From Eubacteriales bacterium (GTDB taxonomy: Bacteria > Bacillota > Clostridia > Peptostreptococcales > Anaerovoracaceae): a stretch of 7,578 nucleotides of DNA. Numbering within the stretch: the first letter of the stretch is position 1; each line of letters opens with the position of its first letter. The notes beneath the pieces were generated by a model that was not told the DNA's origin, did not search any database, and saw only the letters and a list, made by a program, of their open reading frames with translations. Positions 1 through 7,488 of the stretch are shown piece after piece. The translations under genes were made by a program, and so were the position numbers. The DNA lies in the NCBI GenBank assembly GCA_029098205.1, contig JAQXNW010000042.1, positions 1-7,578 on the forward strand, given 5' to 3'.

Positions 1-336
1 GAGTCCGTGATTTTTTCAATGCAGACCTTTGTTGTAAAACTCGCGTCGGGACTTGCCGCGTTCATCGCGTCCATCACACTGGGCGTTCTGAATCTTTCTT
101 CGGGGCAGACAAAGGTTTCCGAGCAGACGGTTGATTTCGCGTCGGATGTCCTCGCGTCTCAGAAAATGGGTCTTCGGATGGTGATGACGCTTCTTCCGAT
201 CGCGGGGCTTATCATCGCGTTCTATTGGTTTCGGAAGAAATATTTCCTGTCGGATGAGAAGGTCGAGGAGCTTTCTGCGGAGGTCGCGGCGCTTCGGGAA
301 GAGGAACTTTCGAAAGAAGAGGAGAATCAGAAGTGA
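1..336 (+). CDS. GPH-family sugar:cation symporter (melibiose carrier type), C-terminal part
   Basis: This is the 3' end of a membrane transporter; the reading frame is already open at base 1, so the gene begins outside the window and 111 residues are visible. Two hydrophobic stretches are seen, about residues 10-32 and 60-78, which would be the last two membrane helices of a 12-helix carrier. They are followed by a basic patch (WFRKKYFL) and a highly charged Glu/Lys tail of about 28 residues that could form a short cytoplasmic coiled coil. The spacing and the FVVKLASGLA region resemble the C-terminus of glycoside-pentoside-hexuronide:cation symporters (MelB-like, MFS superfamily), which import sugars with Na+ or H+. 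The stop overlaps the GTG start of the downstream alpha-galactosidase by 4 nt, so an alpha-galactoside such as melibiose or raffinose is the probable substrate. Substrate is inferred from context only. Confidence 0.8.
   Translation, partial: ESVIFSMQTFVVKLASGLAAFIASITLGVLNLSSGQTKVSEQTVDFASDVLASQKMGLRMVMTLLPIAGLIIAFYWFRKKYFLSDEKVEELSAEVAALREEELSKEEENQK
318..324 (+). promoter_or_regulatory. Ribosome binding site for the alpha-galactosidase GTG start
   Basis: A purine-rich AAGAGGAG-type Shine-Dalgarno lies inside the end of the symporter gene, with its AGGAG core (320-324) 8 nt before the GTG at 333. It supports the non-ATG start and indicates translational coupling through the GTGA stop/start overlap. 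Confidence 0.6.
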
Positions 337-2858
337 TCCGGATTCTGAACGAGTCGGTTTTCTGTCTGGAGACAAAGAATACGGCGTATCTGTTTCAAAA
401 GCTTCCGTCCGGCCATCTGGAGCACCTGTATTACGGAGCTTCCGTCGGTCACGTGACGGAAGAAGATGCAAGGGCTCTTTCTGAGAATCGAGGCTGCGAA
501 ACGGGAAATATGATATCGTATAGCCAGGAGCAGAAGTCGCTCCTTCTCGAGGATACCTGTCTTGAGATGTCTTCGGAAGGCAAAGGGGATATCCGGGAGC
601 CGTCCGTTGAAATCGTGCATGCGGACGGGAGCCGGACATCGGATTTTCTGTTTGAAAGCGCGGAAATCCTGGAAGAAAAAGCTCCGTATACGGATCTTCC
701 CGGGTCGTACGGCATGGAGCCGAACAATCATCTTCTCGTGACGCTTCGGGATTCTTCGTATTCTCTTAAGCTGGAGCTTCATTATTATGTCTATGAGGAA
801 GAGGATGTCATCTGCCGAAGCAGCCGTCTTGTGAATGAAAGCAATGAAAAAATCCGGCTCGAGCGGCTGATGAGCAGTTCGTTCGATCTTCGGGGAAGCG
901 GATACGGCGTCACATCGTTCACCGGAGCCTGGGCGAAGGAAATGAACCGGAAGGATGTAATTGTCCGGGTAGGAAAATATGAGATTTCTTCCTTTGCCGG
1001 GGCGTCCTCGAACCGCGCGAATCCGTTTGTCATGATCCATGAGCCGGGAGCGGGCGAGACTTTTGGAAGCTGTATCGGCATGAACCTGATCTACAGCGGA
1101 AACCACGCGGAAATTGCCGAGGTGAGCCCGCACGGGAAAACGAGGATCATGACCGGGATCAATCCCAGGGGATTTTCGTTTCTTCTTTCACCGGGCGATG
1201 TATTTCAGGCGCCGGAGGCGGTTCTGACGTTTTCGGACTCCGGCTTTCGGATGCTCAGCCAGAATATGCATGCGTTTATCCGGGAGCATATCGTACGGGG
1301 AGAATGGAAGAAAAAACCAAGGCCGGTGCTTATTAACAGCTGGGAAGCTTCGTATTTCAAGTTTAACGAAAGAAAGCTTCTCCGGCTCGCGAAGGCGGCC
1401 AAAGGCCTTGGAATAGAGCTTTTCGTCCTGGATGACGGCTGGTTCGGGCAGAGAAATGACGACAGCCATTCCTTGGGAGACTGGACGGAGAACCGGAAAA
1501 AACTTCCGGACGGGCTTTCCGGGCTCAGCCGGAAAATCCGCAAAATGGGAATGGAATTCGGAATCTGGGTTGAGCCGGAGATGGTCAATCAGGACAGCGA
1601 TCTTTACCGGGCACATCCGGACTGGGTTCTTCAGATTCCGGGGAAGCCGCATTCCGAAGGGCGGAATCAGAGAATTCTGGATCTTACGAATCCGGAGGTT
1701 GTGGATTACCTTACGGAAACGATGCGGCGCGTATTTCAAAGTGCGGAAATTTCCTATGTGAAATGGGATATGAACCGGATTTTCTCCGACGCCTTTTCGC
1801 CGTACCTTCCGGCGGAGCAGCAGGGAGAAGTTTTCCATCGGTATATTCTCGGCCTTTACCGGCTTATGGACAGGCTGACAAAGGAATTTCCGATGATCCT
1901 TTTCGAAGGCTGCGCAGCGGGCGGATGCCGGTTTGATCTGGGAATTCTCTGCTATTTCCCGCAGATCTGGGCAAGCGACAACACAGACCCGATCTGCCGG
2001 GCCGGCATACAGGAAGGGTACAGCTTCGGCTATCCTTTGTCGGTTCTTTCTTCCCATGTTTCCGCAAGCCCGAATCACCAGACACTCCGGAAAACTTCAC
2101 TCTATACGAGGTTCGCGGTTTCCTGCTTCGGTCTTCTCGGGTATGAGCTCAATCTTCCGGATTTCACGAAAAAGGAGAAGGAAGAAGTCCGGCGGCAGAT
2201 CGCCTGGTACAAGAAATGGCGGGAGGTTCTCCAGAACGGAACCTTCTACAGGCTGACCGAAAGCGCTTCTGCCGGAGATCTTCTTGGGATCGGATATTCA
2301 GATGGATCAGGATACTTGGACAGAATTCCGGCGGAATACCAATGGATGCTGGTGTCAGAGGACCGGAAGAAGGCGCTGGGACTCACGCTTCAGACGCTGG
2401 TCCGTCCGAATGTGCAGGTTCACAGGCTCCGGGCAGCGGGACTGGATCCTGAAGGGCGGTATTCACTACGGAATCTTGAGCGTCAGGAGGATATCCGGAG
2501 ATTTGGAGACTTGATAAATACAGAGGCGCCGGTTCATATCCGCCCGGGATCGCTGGCGGAGAAGGCGGCCGCTAAATTCGTGAAGCTGGATGGAGAAAAA
2601 GAAAGATATTCGAATCTTTTCGGAGCTCTTCTGATGAATGGCGGCGTTTCTTTGACCAGCTCCTATACCGGAACCGGGATCGGAGAGAACGTGCGGGTTT
2701 ATCAGGATTTCGACTCCAGACTGTACGTGATCGAATCGGAAACATCCGGAAGCAGCTTGGAGAAGCCGCAGCGGGATTCCGCGGAAGTTTATGCGGATTC
2801 GGCCGGCAAAAATATTAATGAAAGCGAAAAGACGAGTGCTGAAAATGACGAAGAATGA
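333..2858 (+). CDS. Alpha-galactosidase, glycoside hydrolase family 36
   Basis: Retaining alpha-galactosidase of 841 residues that releases terminal alpha-1,6-linked galactose from melibiose, raffinose-type sugars or galacto-oligosaccharides. No signal peptide is seen, so it acts in the cytoplasm on imported sugar. The N-terminal part (about 1-330) fits the GH36 beta-sandwich domain. The catalytic barrel shows LDDGWFG (D367-D368), GIWVEPEM, the nucleophile motif YVKWDMNR (D479) and the acid/base motif ASDNTDP (D549), followed by the SHVSASPNHQT block. These positions nearly match the characterised Geobacillus-type enzymes. The C-terminal sandwich domain (about 650-801) is longer than in the classical roughly 730-residue enzymes, and an acidic, low-complexity tail (802-841) follows. 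The GTG start is chosen because it overlaps the upstream stop, has a good Shine-Dalgarno, and gives an N-terminus that begins like the family. The gene is intact. Name melA/aga/rafA cannot be decided from sequence. Confidence 0.96.
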   Translation: MIRILNESVFCLETKNTAYLFQKLPSGHLEHLYYGASVGHVTEEDARALSENRGCETGNMISYSQEQKSLLLEDTCLEMSSEGKGDIREPSVEIVHADGSRTSDFLFESAEILEEKAPYTDLPGSYGMEPNNHLLVTLRDSSYSLKLELHYYVYEEEDVICRSSRLVNESNEKIRLERLMSSSFDLRGSGYGVTSFTGAWAKEMNRKDVIVRVGKYEISSFAGASSNRANPFVMIHEPGAGETFGSCIGMNLIYSGNHAEIAEVSPHGKTRIMTGINPRGFSFLLSPGDVFQAPEAVLTFSDSGFRMLSQNMHAFIREHIVRGEWKKKPRPVLINSWEASYFKFNERKLLRLAKAAKGLGIELFVLDDGWFGQRNDDSHSLGDWTENRKKLPDGLSGLSRKIRKMGMEFGIWVEPEMVNQDSDLYRAHPDWVLQIPGKPHSEGRNQRILDLTNPEVVDYLTETMRRVFQSAEISYVKWDMNRIFSDAFSPYLPAEQQGEVFHRYILGLYRLMDRLTKEFPMILFEGCAAGGCRFDLGILCYFPQIWASDNTDPICRAGIQEGYSFGYPLSVLSSHVSASPNHQTLRKTSLYTRFAVSCFGLLGYELNLPDFTKKEKEEVRRQIAWYKKWREVLQNGTFYRLTESASAGDLLGIGYSDGSGYLDRIPAEYQWMLVSEDRKKALGLTLQTLVRPNVQVHRLRAAGLDPEGRYSLRNLERQEDIRRFGDLINTEAPVHIRPGSLAEKAAAKFVKLDGEKERYSNLFGALLMNGGVSLTSSYTGTGIGENVRVYQDFDSRLYVIESETSGSSLEKPQRDSAEVYADSAGKNINESEKTSAENDEE

Positions 2859-4029
2859 AGGAAAAGAGATTGTCAACCGACTGTTTCAGGAGCATTTCGG
2901 ATGCATCAGCAAGAGCGGATCCGGCGTTTTTTTCGCGCCGGGGCGCATCAATCTGATCGGGGAACATACGGATTATAACGGAGGGCATGTGCTTCCATGC
3001 GCGGTTTCCTTAGGAACATACGGCCTGTTTCAGAGGCGGTCCGACCGAAAGCTTCGGTTTTATTCCGGAAATGAACCTGGCGCAGGCGTAATTGAAACAT
3101 CGCTGGACGAGCTTCAGCCGGACAGAAGGTTCGGCTGGGCGGAATACCCGAAAGGCGTGCTCTGGGCGATGAAAGAAGAGGGTTTTCCGATCGAAACGGG
3201 CTTTGACATGGCGATATACGGCGATCTTCCGGGAGGTGCCGGACTTTCTTCTTCTGCGTCTCTGGAAATTCTGACCGGATTCGCGGTCCGGGGGCTTTTC
3301 GATCTGGATATTTCAGATATCAAGCTTGCGCTTCTTGGGCAGAAAGCCGAAAATGAATACTGCGGCGTCCGCTCCGGAATCATGGACCAGTTTGCGTCTG
3401 CGCTTGGAAGAAAAGATCATGCGATCTTTCTTAATACAGCGGATCTTTCGTATCAGTATGTGCCGATTCGTCTTCCGGGAGCAAAAATCGTCATCAGCAA
3501 TACAAACCGGAAGCACAAGCTGGCGGATTCCGTCTATAACGAGAGGCGGCGGGAATGCCAGGAAGCGCTGGACCAGCTTAAGAAAGCAGTAAACATACAG
3601 AATCTCTGTGATCTTACGCCGGAGGAATTCGAACAGCACCGGGGCGTTATTCAGGATCCGGTTCTGAAAAAACGCGCAAGGCATGTGGTTTATGAGAATG
3701 CGCGAACGCTGGAAGCGGCAAAGGCGCTGAAAAAAGGAAACATCTCGCGGTTTGGCGGGCTTATGAACGAAGCGCACGAATCGATGCGGCGGGATTATGA
3801 AGCGACGGGCATAGAACTGGATACGCTTCAGGAGGAGGCTTTGAAAATTCCGGGCGTCATCGGTTCCCGCATGACAGGCGCGGGGTTCGGCGGATGCACG
3901 GTTTCGATCGCAGAGGACTCTTCGATCGACCGGTTCATTCAGGAGGTCGGAGATGCGTATTTGAAAGAGATCGGATATGCCGCGGATTTCTATATCGCGG
4001 AGATTGGATCCGGTCCCAGAAGACTTTGA
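2845..4029 (+). CDS. galK: Galactokinase
   Basis: ATP-dependent kinase that phosphorylates alpha-D-galactose to galactose-1-phosphate, the first committed Leloir step. The protein has 394 residues, a normal length for the family. The galactokinase signature GRINLIGEHTDYN spans residues 33-45, with R34 as the usual active-site arginine. The GHMP-kinase ATP-binding loop GDLPGGAGLSSSAS spans about 126-139, the catalytic aspartate is D181 in RSGIMDQ, and the third GHMP motif MTGAGFGG is at 343-350. The frame is open further upstream (ATG at 2791 and 2818), but the ATG at 2845 matches where other galactokinases begin and is preferred, although its Shine-Dalgarno (AAGACGAG about 2828-2836) is weak. 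It overlaps the galactosidase stop by 14 nt, so expression probably depends on coupled translation. It uses galactose released by the upstream enzyme and hands its product to GalT 17 nt downstream. Confidence 0.96.
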   Translation: MTKNEGKEIVNRLFQEHFGCISKSGSGVFFAPGRINLIGEHTDYNGGHVLPCAVSLGTYGLFQRRSDRKLRFYSGNEPGAGVIETSLDELQPDRRFGWAEYPKGVLWAMKEEGFPIETGFDMAIYGDLPGGAGLSSSASLEILTGFAVRGLFDLDISDIKLALLGQKAENEYCGVRSGIMDQFASALGRKDHAIFLNTADLSYQYVPIRLPGAKIVISNTNRKHKLADSVYNERRRECQEALDQLKKAVNIQNLCDLTPEEFEQHRGVIQDPVLKKRARHVVYENARTLEAAKALKKGNISRFGGLMNEAHESMRRDYEATGIELDTLQEEALKIPGVIGSRMTGAGFGGCTVSIAEDSSIDRFIQEVGDAYLKEIGYAADFYIAEIGSGPRRL

Positions 4030-4033
4030 CCGG

Positions 4034-4039
4034 AAGGAG
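4034..4039 (+). promoter_or_regulatory. Ribosome binding site of galT
   Basis: AAGGAG ends 7 nt before the ATG at 4047. It decides the start, because the same frame is open back to an ATG at 3894 inside galK, which has no such site and would add 51 residues of galK-antiframe sequence. Confidence 0.75.
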
Positions 4040-4046
4040 AGCGAAG

Positions 4047-5642
4047 ATGGATGTGCAGCAGGCGGTGACAAAGCTGGCCGCGTACGCGCTTGCAGCGGGG
4101 CTGATCGAAAAAGAGGATATCATATATATCGCGAACGGACTTCTTAAGGAAATGGCGATGGACTCATGGAATGGAACCAAAGAGGAAGTCATCTTGTGCG
4201 CTGAGGAGATGCAGAGCGCGGAAGAAGGATCGATCGAAGACGGTTCTCTTCTGGAAGAACTTCTGAATGCGTTGACGGACGACGCGGTGCTGCGGGGCCT
4301 TGCAGGAGGTGAAAGCAGCGTATACCGCGATTTGTTCGATACGCGTCTTATGGGCGTGCTTACTCCTCGTCCGAGCCAGATCATCCGGAAGTTCCGTTCG
4401 CTTTACGCCGAGAATCCGAAGTGCGCGACGGACTGGTTCTATGCTTTTTCCTGCCGTACCAACGACATCCGGAAATCCCGCGTGAACCGTGACCTTAAAT
4501 GGAAGACCGCGACCGAATATGGGGAGCTTGACATTACAATTAACCGTTCGAAGCCGGAAAAGGATCCGAAAGCGATTGCCGCCGCCGGCCGCGCGAAGGC
4601 GGCCGGTTATCCGAAATGCGCGCTTTGTCCGGAAAATGAAGGGTACGCGGGGAGACTGGATCATCCGGCGAGAGAGAATCATCGGATCATTCCGCTTTTG
4701 ATTGGCGGAGAGCCATGGGGATTTCAGTATTCGCCGTATGTCTATTACAACGAACATTGCATCGTTCTGAACGACCGGCATGTGCCGATGAAAATCGAGG
4801 GAAAGACCTTCGAACGGCTGTTCGATTTCGTGCAGCAGTTTCCGCATTATTTCGTCGGATCGAACGCGGATCTTCCGATCGTCGGCGGATCGATCCTGAG
4901 CCACGATCATTTTCAGGGCGGGCGGTATACGTTTGCGATGGAGAAAGCGTCGGTCGAGCAGGCGCTCTCATTCCGGGACTTTCCGGACGTTTCTGCGGGA
5001 ATTCTGAAATGGCCGATGTCTGTAATCCGGATTTCCGGGGAAAATACAGAGCGTCTTTCTGAGCTTGCGGGTAGAATCCTCACTGCATGGCGCAGTTATA
5101 CAGATGAATCGGCATTCGTGTTTGCATGGACAAAGGGCGAGCCGCACAGTACGGTTACGCCGATTGCGAGAAAAAGAGAAGACTTGTTCGAGCTCGATCT
5201 CGTACTTCGAAATAACATTACGACGGAAGAACACCCGCTTGGGGTTTTTCATCCGCACGCGGATCTTCACCATATCAAGAAAGAAAACATCGGGCTGATC
5301 GAAGTGATGGGGCTTGCGGTTCTTCCTGCACGGCTTGAGCAGGAGATGGAGAAGCTGAAGGACGCGGTCCTTTCGGCGAAGAATTCCGGAGTTGCAAATG
5401 AAGAGATTCTATCGGTTCTTCGGGCGGATCCGGTTCTTTCGAAGCACGCGGACTGGGCGGGAGAGCTTTTGAAGACACATCCGGAGATAAACTCGGAAAA
5501 CATCGATGAAATTCTAAAGGCCGGGATCGGGGAGACGTTTGTCCGTGTTCTGGAGGACGCAGGCGTATTCAAGAGAACCCCGGAAGGAAAGCGCGCTTTT
5601 CTTCGGTTTATCCGGGCAGCAGGCGGAGAATTCGTCCTTTAA
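4047..5642 (+). CDS. galT: Galactose-1-phosphate uridylyltransferase, class II
   Basis: Transfers UMP between UDP-glucose and galactose-1-phosphate, giving UDP-galactose and glucose-1-phosphate, the second enzyme of the Leloir pathway. The 531-residue protein is of the long class II type found mainly in Firmicutes, not the roughly 350-residue E. coli type. Visible features are an N-terminal helical region (1-100), a CxxC pair in KCALCPENEGYAGR (C191, C194), the active-site motif SILSHDHFQGG with H286 and H288 (HDH where class I has HPH), and a second conserved block, FHPHADLHH at 401-409 followed by IKKENIGLIEVMGLAVLPAR. The gene is complete and ends in TAA. It is last in the operon and 17 nt after galK. 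No galE follows, so UDP-galactose must be recycled by an epimerase encoded elsewhere. Confidence 0.96.
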   Translation: MDVQQAVTKLAAYALAAGLIEKEDIIYIANGLLKEMAMDSWNGTKEEVILCAEEMQSAEEGSIEDGSLLEELLNALTDDAVLRGLAGGESSVYRDLFDTRLMGVLTPRPSQIIRKFRSLYAENPKCATDWFYAFSCRTNDIRKSRVNRDLKWKTATEYGELDITINRSKPEKDPKAIAAAGRAKAAGYPKCALCPENEGYAGRLDHPARENHRIIPLLIGGEPWGFQYSPYVYYNEHCIVLNDRHVPMKIEGKTFERLFDFVQQFPHYFVGSNADLPIVGGSILSHDHFQGGRYTFAMEKASVEQALSFRDFPDVSAGILKWPMSVIRISGENTERLSELAGRILTAWRSYTDESAFVFAWTKGEPHSTVTPIARKREDLFELDLVLRNNITTEEHPLGVFHPHADLHHIKKENIGLIEVMGLAVLPARLEQEMEKLKDAVLSAKNSGVANEEILSVLRADPVLSKHADWAGELLKTHPEINSENIDEILKAGIGETFVRVLEDAGVFKRTPEGKRAFLRFIRAAGGEFVL

Positions 5643-5662
5643 TAAAAAGGCTTTCAGAATTT

Positions 5663-5704
5663 CTCCGGACTTTGAAACTATGAAGTGACCGAGGCTGTTT
5701 TTAT
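5663..5704 (+). terminator. Possible weak terminator after galT
   Basis: Downstream of galT an imperfect inverted repeat (CTCCGGACTT at 5663-5672 against AAGTGACCGAG at 5683-5693, with bulges) is followed shortly by a T run (5698-5702). The stem is poor, so this is only a candidate for ending the galactose operon where it meets the convergent pseudogene. Confidence 0.25.
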
Positions 5705-6495
5705 ATGGTCGAGAACGATGGCCAGTATGTAAGGAGTGCCCAGGACAGAACGCTCATCAGGGCGATGACCATAATACTCATCCAAACGCCTTTCTTCAGC
5801 ATAAAGCGCGGCTTTAATCCGTATCCGACTGGAATCGCGCGGATGGAAGTCGGCAGCATGTACGAGAGGTTTACGCCGATCGACGCGATATAGATGTATG
5901 GGATCGGGTTAAGTCCTGCACCTTCCGGAATTGCTCCGTCCGATATCACTGATGCCGATGCTTCGCAGCATGGATACCGCGATGGGTGTGATGGCGGCGC
6001 ATACGACCGCGTTTGGAAGAACGGTTGAGAGCGCGGTGGAAAGAAGAAACCAGAACGCGATCTGATGGCGGAGATCACTTCCGATCAGAAGCAGGAACCG
6101 GGACGCGATCCGTCTGTCCAGTCCGATATCTTCCCAAGTCGCTGTGATGATGGATGCGCCCAGCAGAAGAAGGATGGTTTCACTTGCGTAATTTGCGATG
6201 ACGAGCGACATATCAGCCATCTGAAATACCGCGTTTACCGCGATCGGAAGAAAAGCCGTCACACCGAAATCCACCGGCGCGGTGATCCACCAGTACGACA
6301 TCCAGAATACGAGGCCGGCTGACCCGCGGGAAGTCGCGGTAGAGAAGAAGGAAGAAGGAAGTAAATATAGGCATAGAATAAAAGCGGACCGATTAAAAGA
6401 TGTATCAGACGGACGCGTCCGCTGCTTTTAATAGGCTTTGCAGAGGGGGGCGTCAGTGCTTTGGAATGACCCTGTTTATTTATTTCGTTCGGCAT
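5701..6495 (-). pseudogene. DASS/SLC13-family anion symporter, frameshifted and internally deleted
   Basis: Remnant of a divalent anion/dicarboxylate:Na+ symporter-type membrane protein. Reading the - strand, an ATG at 6495 with a strong AAAGGAG site starts a 30-residue hydrophilic leader, then a first helix (RLIHLLIGPLLFY...IYFLLPSSL). Near 6341-6361 the reading frame shifts by the equivalent of one lost base. The next frame carries SYWWITAPVDFGVTAFLPIAV, YASETILLLLGASIITATWE, GLDRRIASRFLLLIGS and PNAVVCAAITPIAVSMLRSIG, the expected N-terminal half of the family. Near 5925-5945 the homology jumps, in a different frame, to the family's C-terminus (IPEGAGLNPIPYIYIASIGV, NLSYMLPTSIRAIPVGYGLK) ending at TAA 5703-5701. 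Total coding content is about 260 residues against roughly 450-500 for the family, so about 200 middle residues are gone. A working transporter cannot be made. Substrate unknown; family call is from recalled motifs. Confidence 0.85.
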
Positions 6496-6500
6496 AGATG

Positions 6501-6510
6501 CTCCTTTCTG
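6501..6510 (-). promoter_or_regulatory. Ribosome binding site of the decayed DASS carrier
   Basis: On the - strand CAGAAAGGAG ends 5 nt before the ATG at 6495 (6493-6495). The site is still perfect although the gene behind it is broken, which argues for recent inactivation and fixes the original start codon. Confidence 0.6.
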
Positions 6511-6539
6511 TTTTTATTTTCAGTTCTGCAATTTTTCGA

Positions 6540-7262
6540 TTATCCGTTGGATTCGGAAGCTTCGCCTGTTTTTTCGGTTTCGGAAGAGGAAATAAGTTCC
6601 TGGGTGCGGAGCTTCAGATATTTTCTCTCCATGGAGAGAACGCTGCTGTCCCAGCTTTCATAGCCCTCCTGGCCGCGGTGATCCGTGAGGTCGAAGTTTT
6701 TGGATAAATACTTTGAGATATATCTCGTGAAGATCTGCGCGCCGGTATAGTTAAGATGCTTCGAATCCAGAAAATCTTGGCTCCAGTCCAGCCCGAGGTC
6801 ATTGGAAAGCTCCTCAGTGTTGAAGTCAAAGGTTTTGAATCCGGCGTCCTGAATGATCTGCATGTATCGGTTCATCACCTTCTGGTCATCCTCTGATATG
6901 GAGTAGGGCGATGAAACGAAAATGACGGTCTGATCCAGGGTTTCGCAGTAAGAGAGAAGATCCTCGAGGATCGACTCCTGTTCTTTGCCCGCCTTCCCGA
7001 TCTCATCTGTATAGGCTGGCTCGGTGAGAGACGTTGACTCGAGGCTCCGCGTCGTAAACTGAAATCCCTTGTATTTATTGATCGACGAAAAATCCTGGAA
7101 ATCGGACAGCGTAAAGTCATCATTCCAGCGGTTATGATAAAGAAGAAATGAAAAATAATACCAGCTCTTTGTGTACGGAATGTCCGCGCCCAGATCTTTG
7201 AAATAGGTGAGGTCGGAATTGATCGCCTCGAAATATGCCGGGATTAAAGACTGCGCGTGCAT
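6540..7262 (-). pseudogene. SGNH-hydrolase / DltD-like protein, N-terminally truncated
   Basis: The middle and C-terminal part of a protein resembling SGNH-fold (GDSL-like) or DltD-like proteins that often sit beside MBOAT acyltransferases and modify cell-envelope polymers. Seen in order on the - strand: YFSFLLYHNRWNDDFTLSDF, a strand-like block TVIFVSSPYS, and the C-terminal DSKHLNYTGAQIFTRYI, which supplies the conserved Asp and His (codons at 6767-6765 and 6758-6756) of the SGNH catalytic block. The N-terminal GSSH/GDS serine block, normally preceded by a membrane anchor, is absent. The frame stays open up to an ATG at 7409, but codons upstream of about 7235 are the complement of an acyl-ligase fragment and do not look like this family; the ATG at 7262 has no clear Shine-Dalgarno. 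The tail after the SGNH block is charged and Ser/Glu-rich. It lies 44 nt upstream of the decayed carrier on the same strand. Function is tentative. Confidence 0.65.
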
Positions 7263-7488
7263 TGCGGAGCCGGATCCCGTGCAGGGGCAGGTTCCCAGGT
7301 TTTTTGTGTCAGCTGCGGAGGGCAAAGATGAATTCCCGATCCGTAAATTCAGAGAGTTTCTTAAGGCGCATATCGACAGCAATAAAGTGCCAAAGATCGT
7401 GGATATCATAGATGAAATTCCCCGTGCGGAAAACGGGAAAATACAGCGCGGGAAGCTTCGAAGCCTTGCGGCCTCCGGCCGAAAATAA
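7207..7488 (+). pseudogene. Acyl-adenylate-forming ligase (AMP-binding family), C-terminal fragment
   Basis: About 93 residues matching the small C-terminal domain of ANL-superfamily enzymes (acyl-CoA synthetases, D-alanine:carrier ligases and relatives). Visible family features are AGIKDCACIAEPDPVQGQVP, a helix KFREFLKAHI, then KVPKIVDIIDEIPRAENGKI with the conserved lysine of the A10 motif (codon 7438-7440) and a normal end, QRGKLRSLAASGRK then TAA. The adenylate-forming main domain (roughly 400 residues) is missing. An in-frame TAG at 7204-7206 sits just before the fragment, and the sequence to the left belongs to the oppositely oriented SGNH gene. The GTG at 7207 is simply the first possible start, not a believable one. 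An isolated C-terminal domain would not be active. The acyl or amino-acyl substrate cannot be told from this part. Confidence 0.8.

Noticed and set aside
1188..2078. Long open frame on the - strand (296 codons) within the alpha-galactosidase
   Set aside because: It is the complement of a gene with conserved catalytic motifs. Its product is Arg/Pro/His-rich without recognisable domains, as expected for an antisense shadow in sequence of this composition. The same applies to the - strand frames at 16-639, 327-1133, 3313-4071 and 4164-4910.
2791..2844. Upstream start for galK at 2791 or 2818
   Set aside because: The added 18 residues are basic and unlike galactokinase N-termini, and no Shine-Dalgarno precedes either ATG.
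3894..4046. Upstream start for galT at 3894
   Set aside because: It would overlap galK by more than 130 nt and lacks a ribosome site. The ATG at 4047 has AAGGAG at ideal spacing and a family-like N-terminus.
7263..7409. N-terminal extension of the SGNH frame to the ATG at 7409
   Set aside because: It has a hydrophobic start that mimics a signal peptide, but the opposite strand here encodes the conserved ANL C-terminal domain with its A10 lysine, so these codons are antisense sequence.
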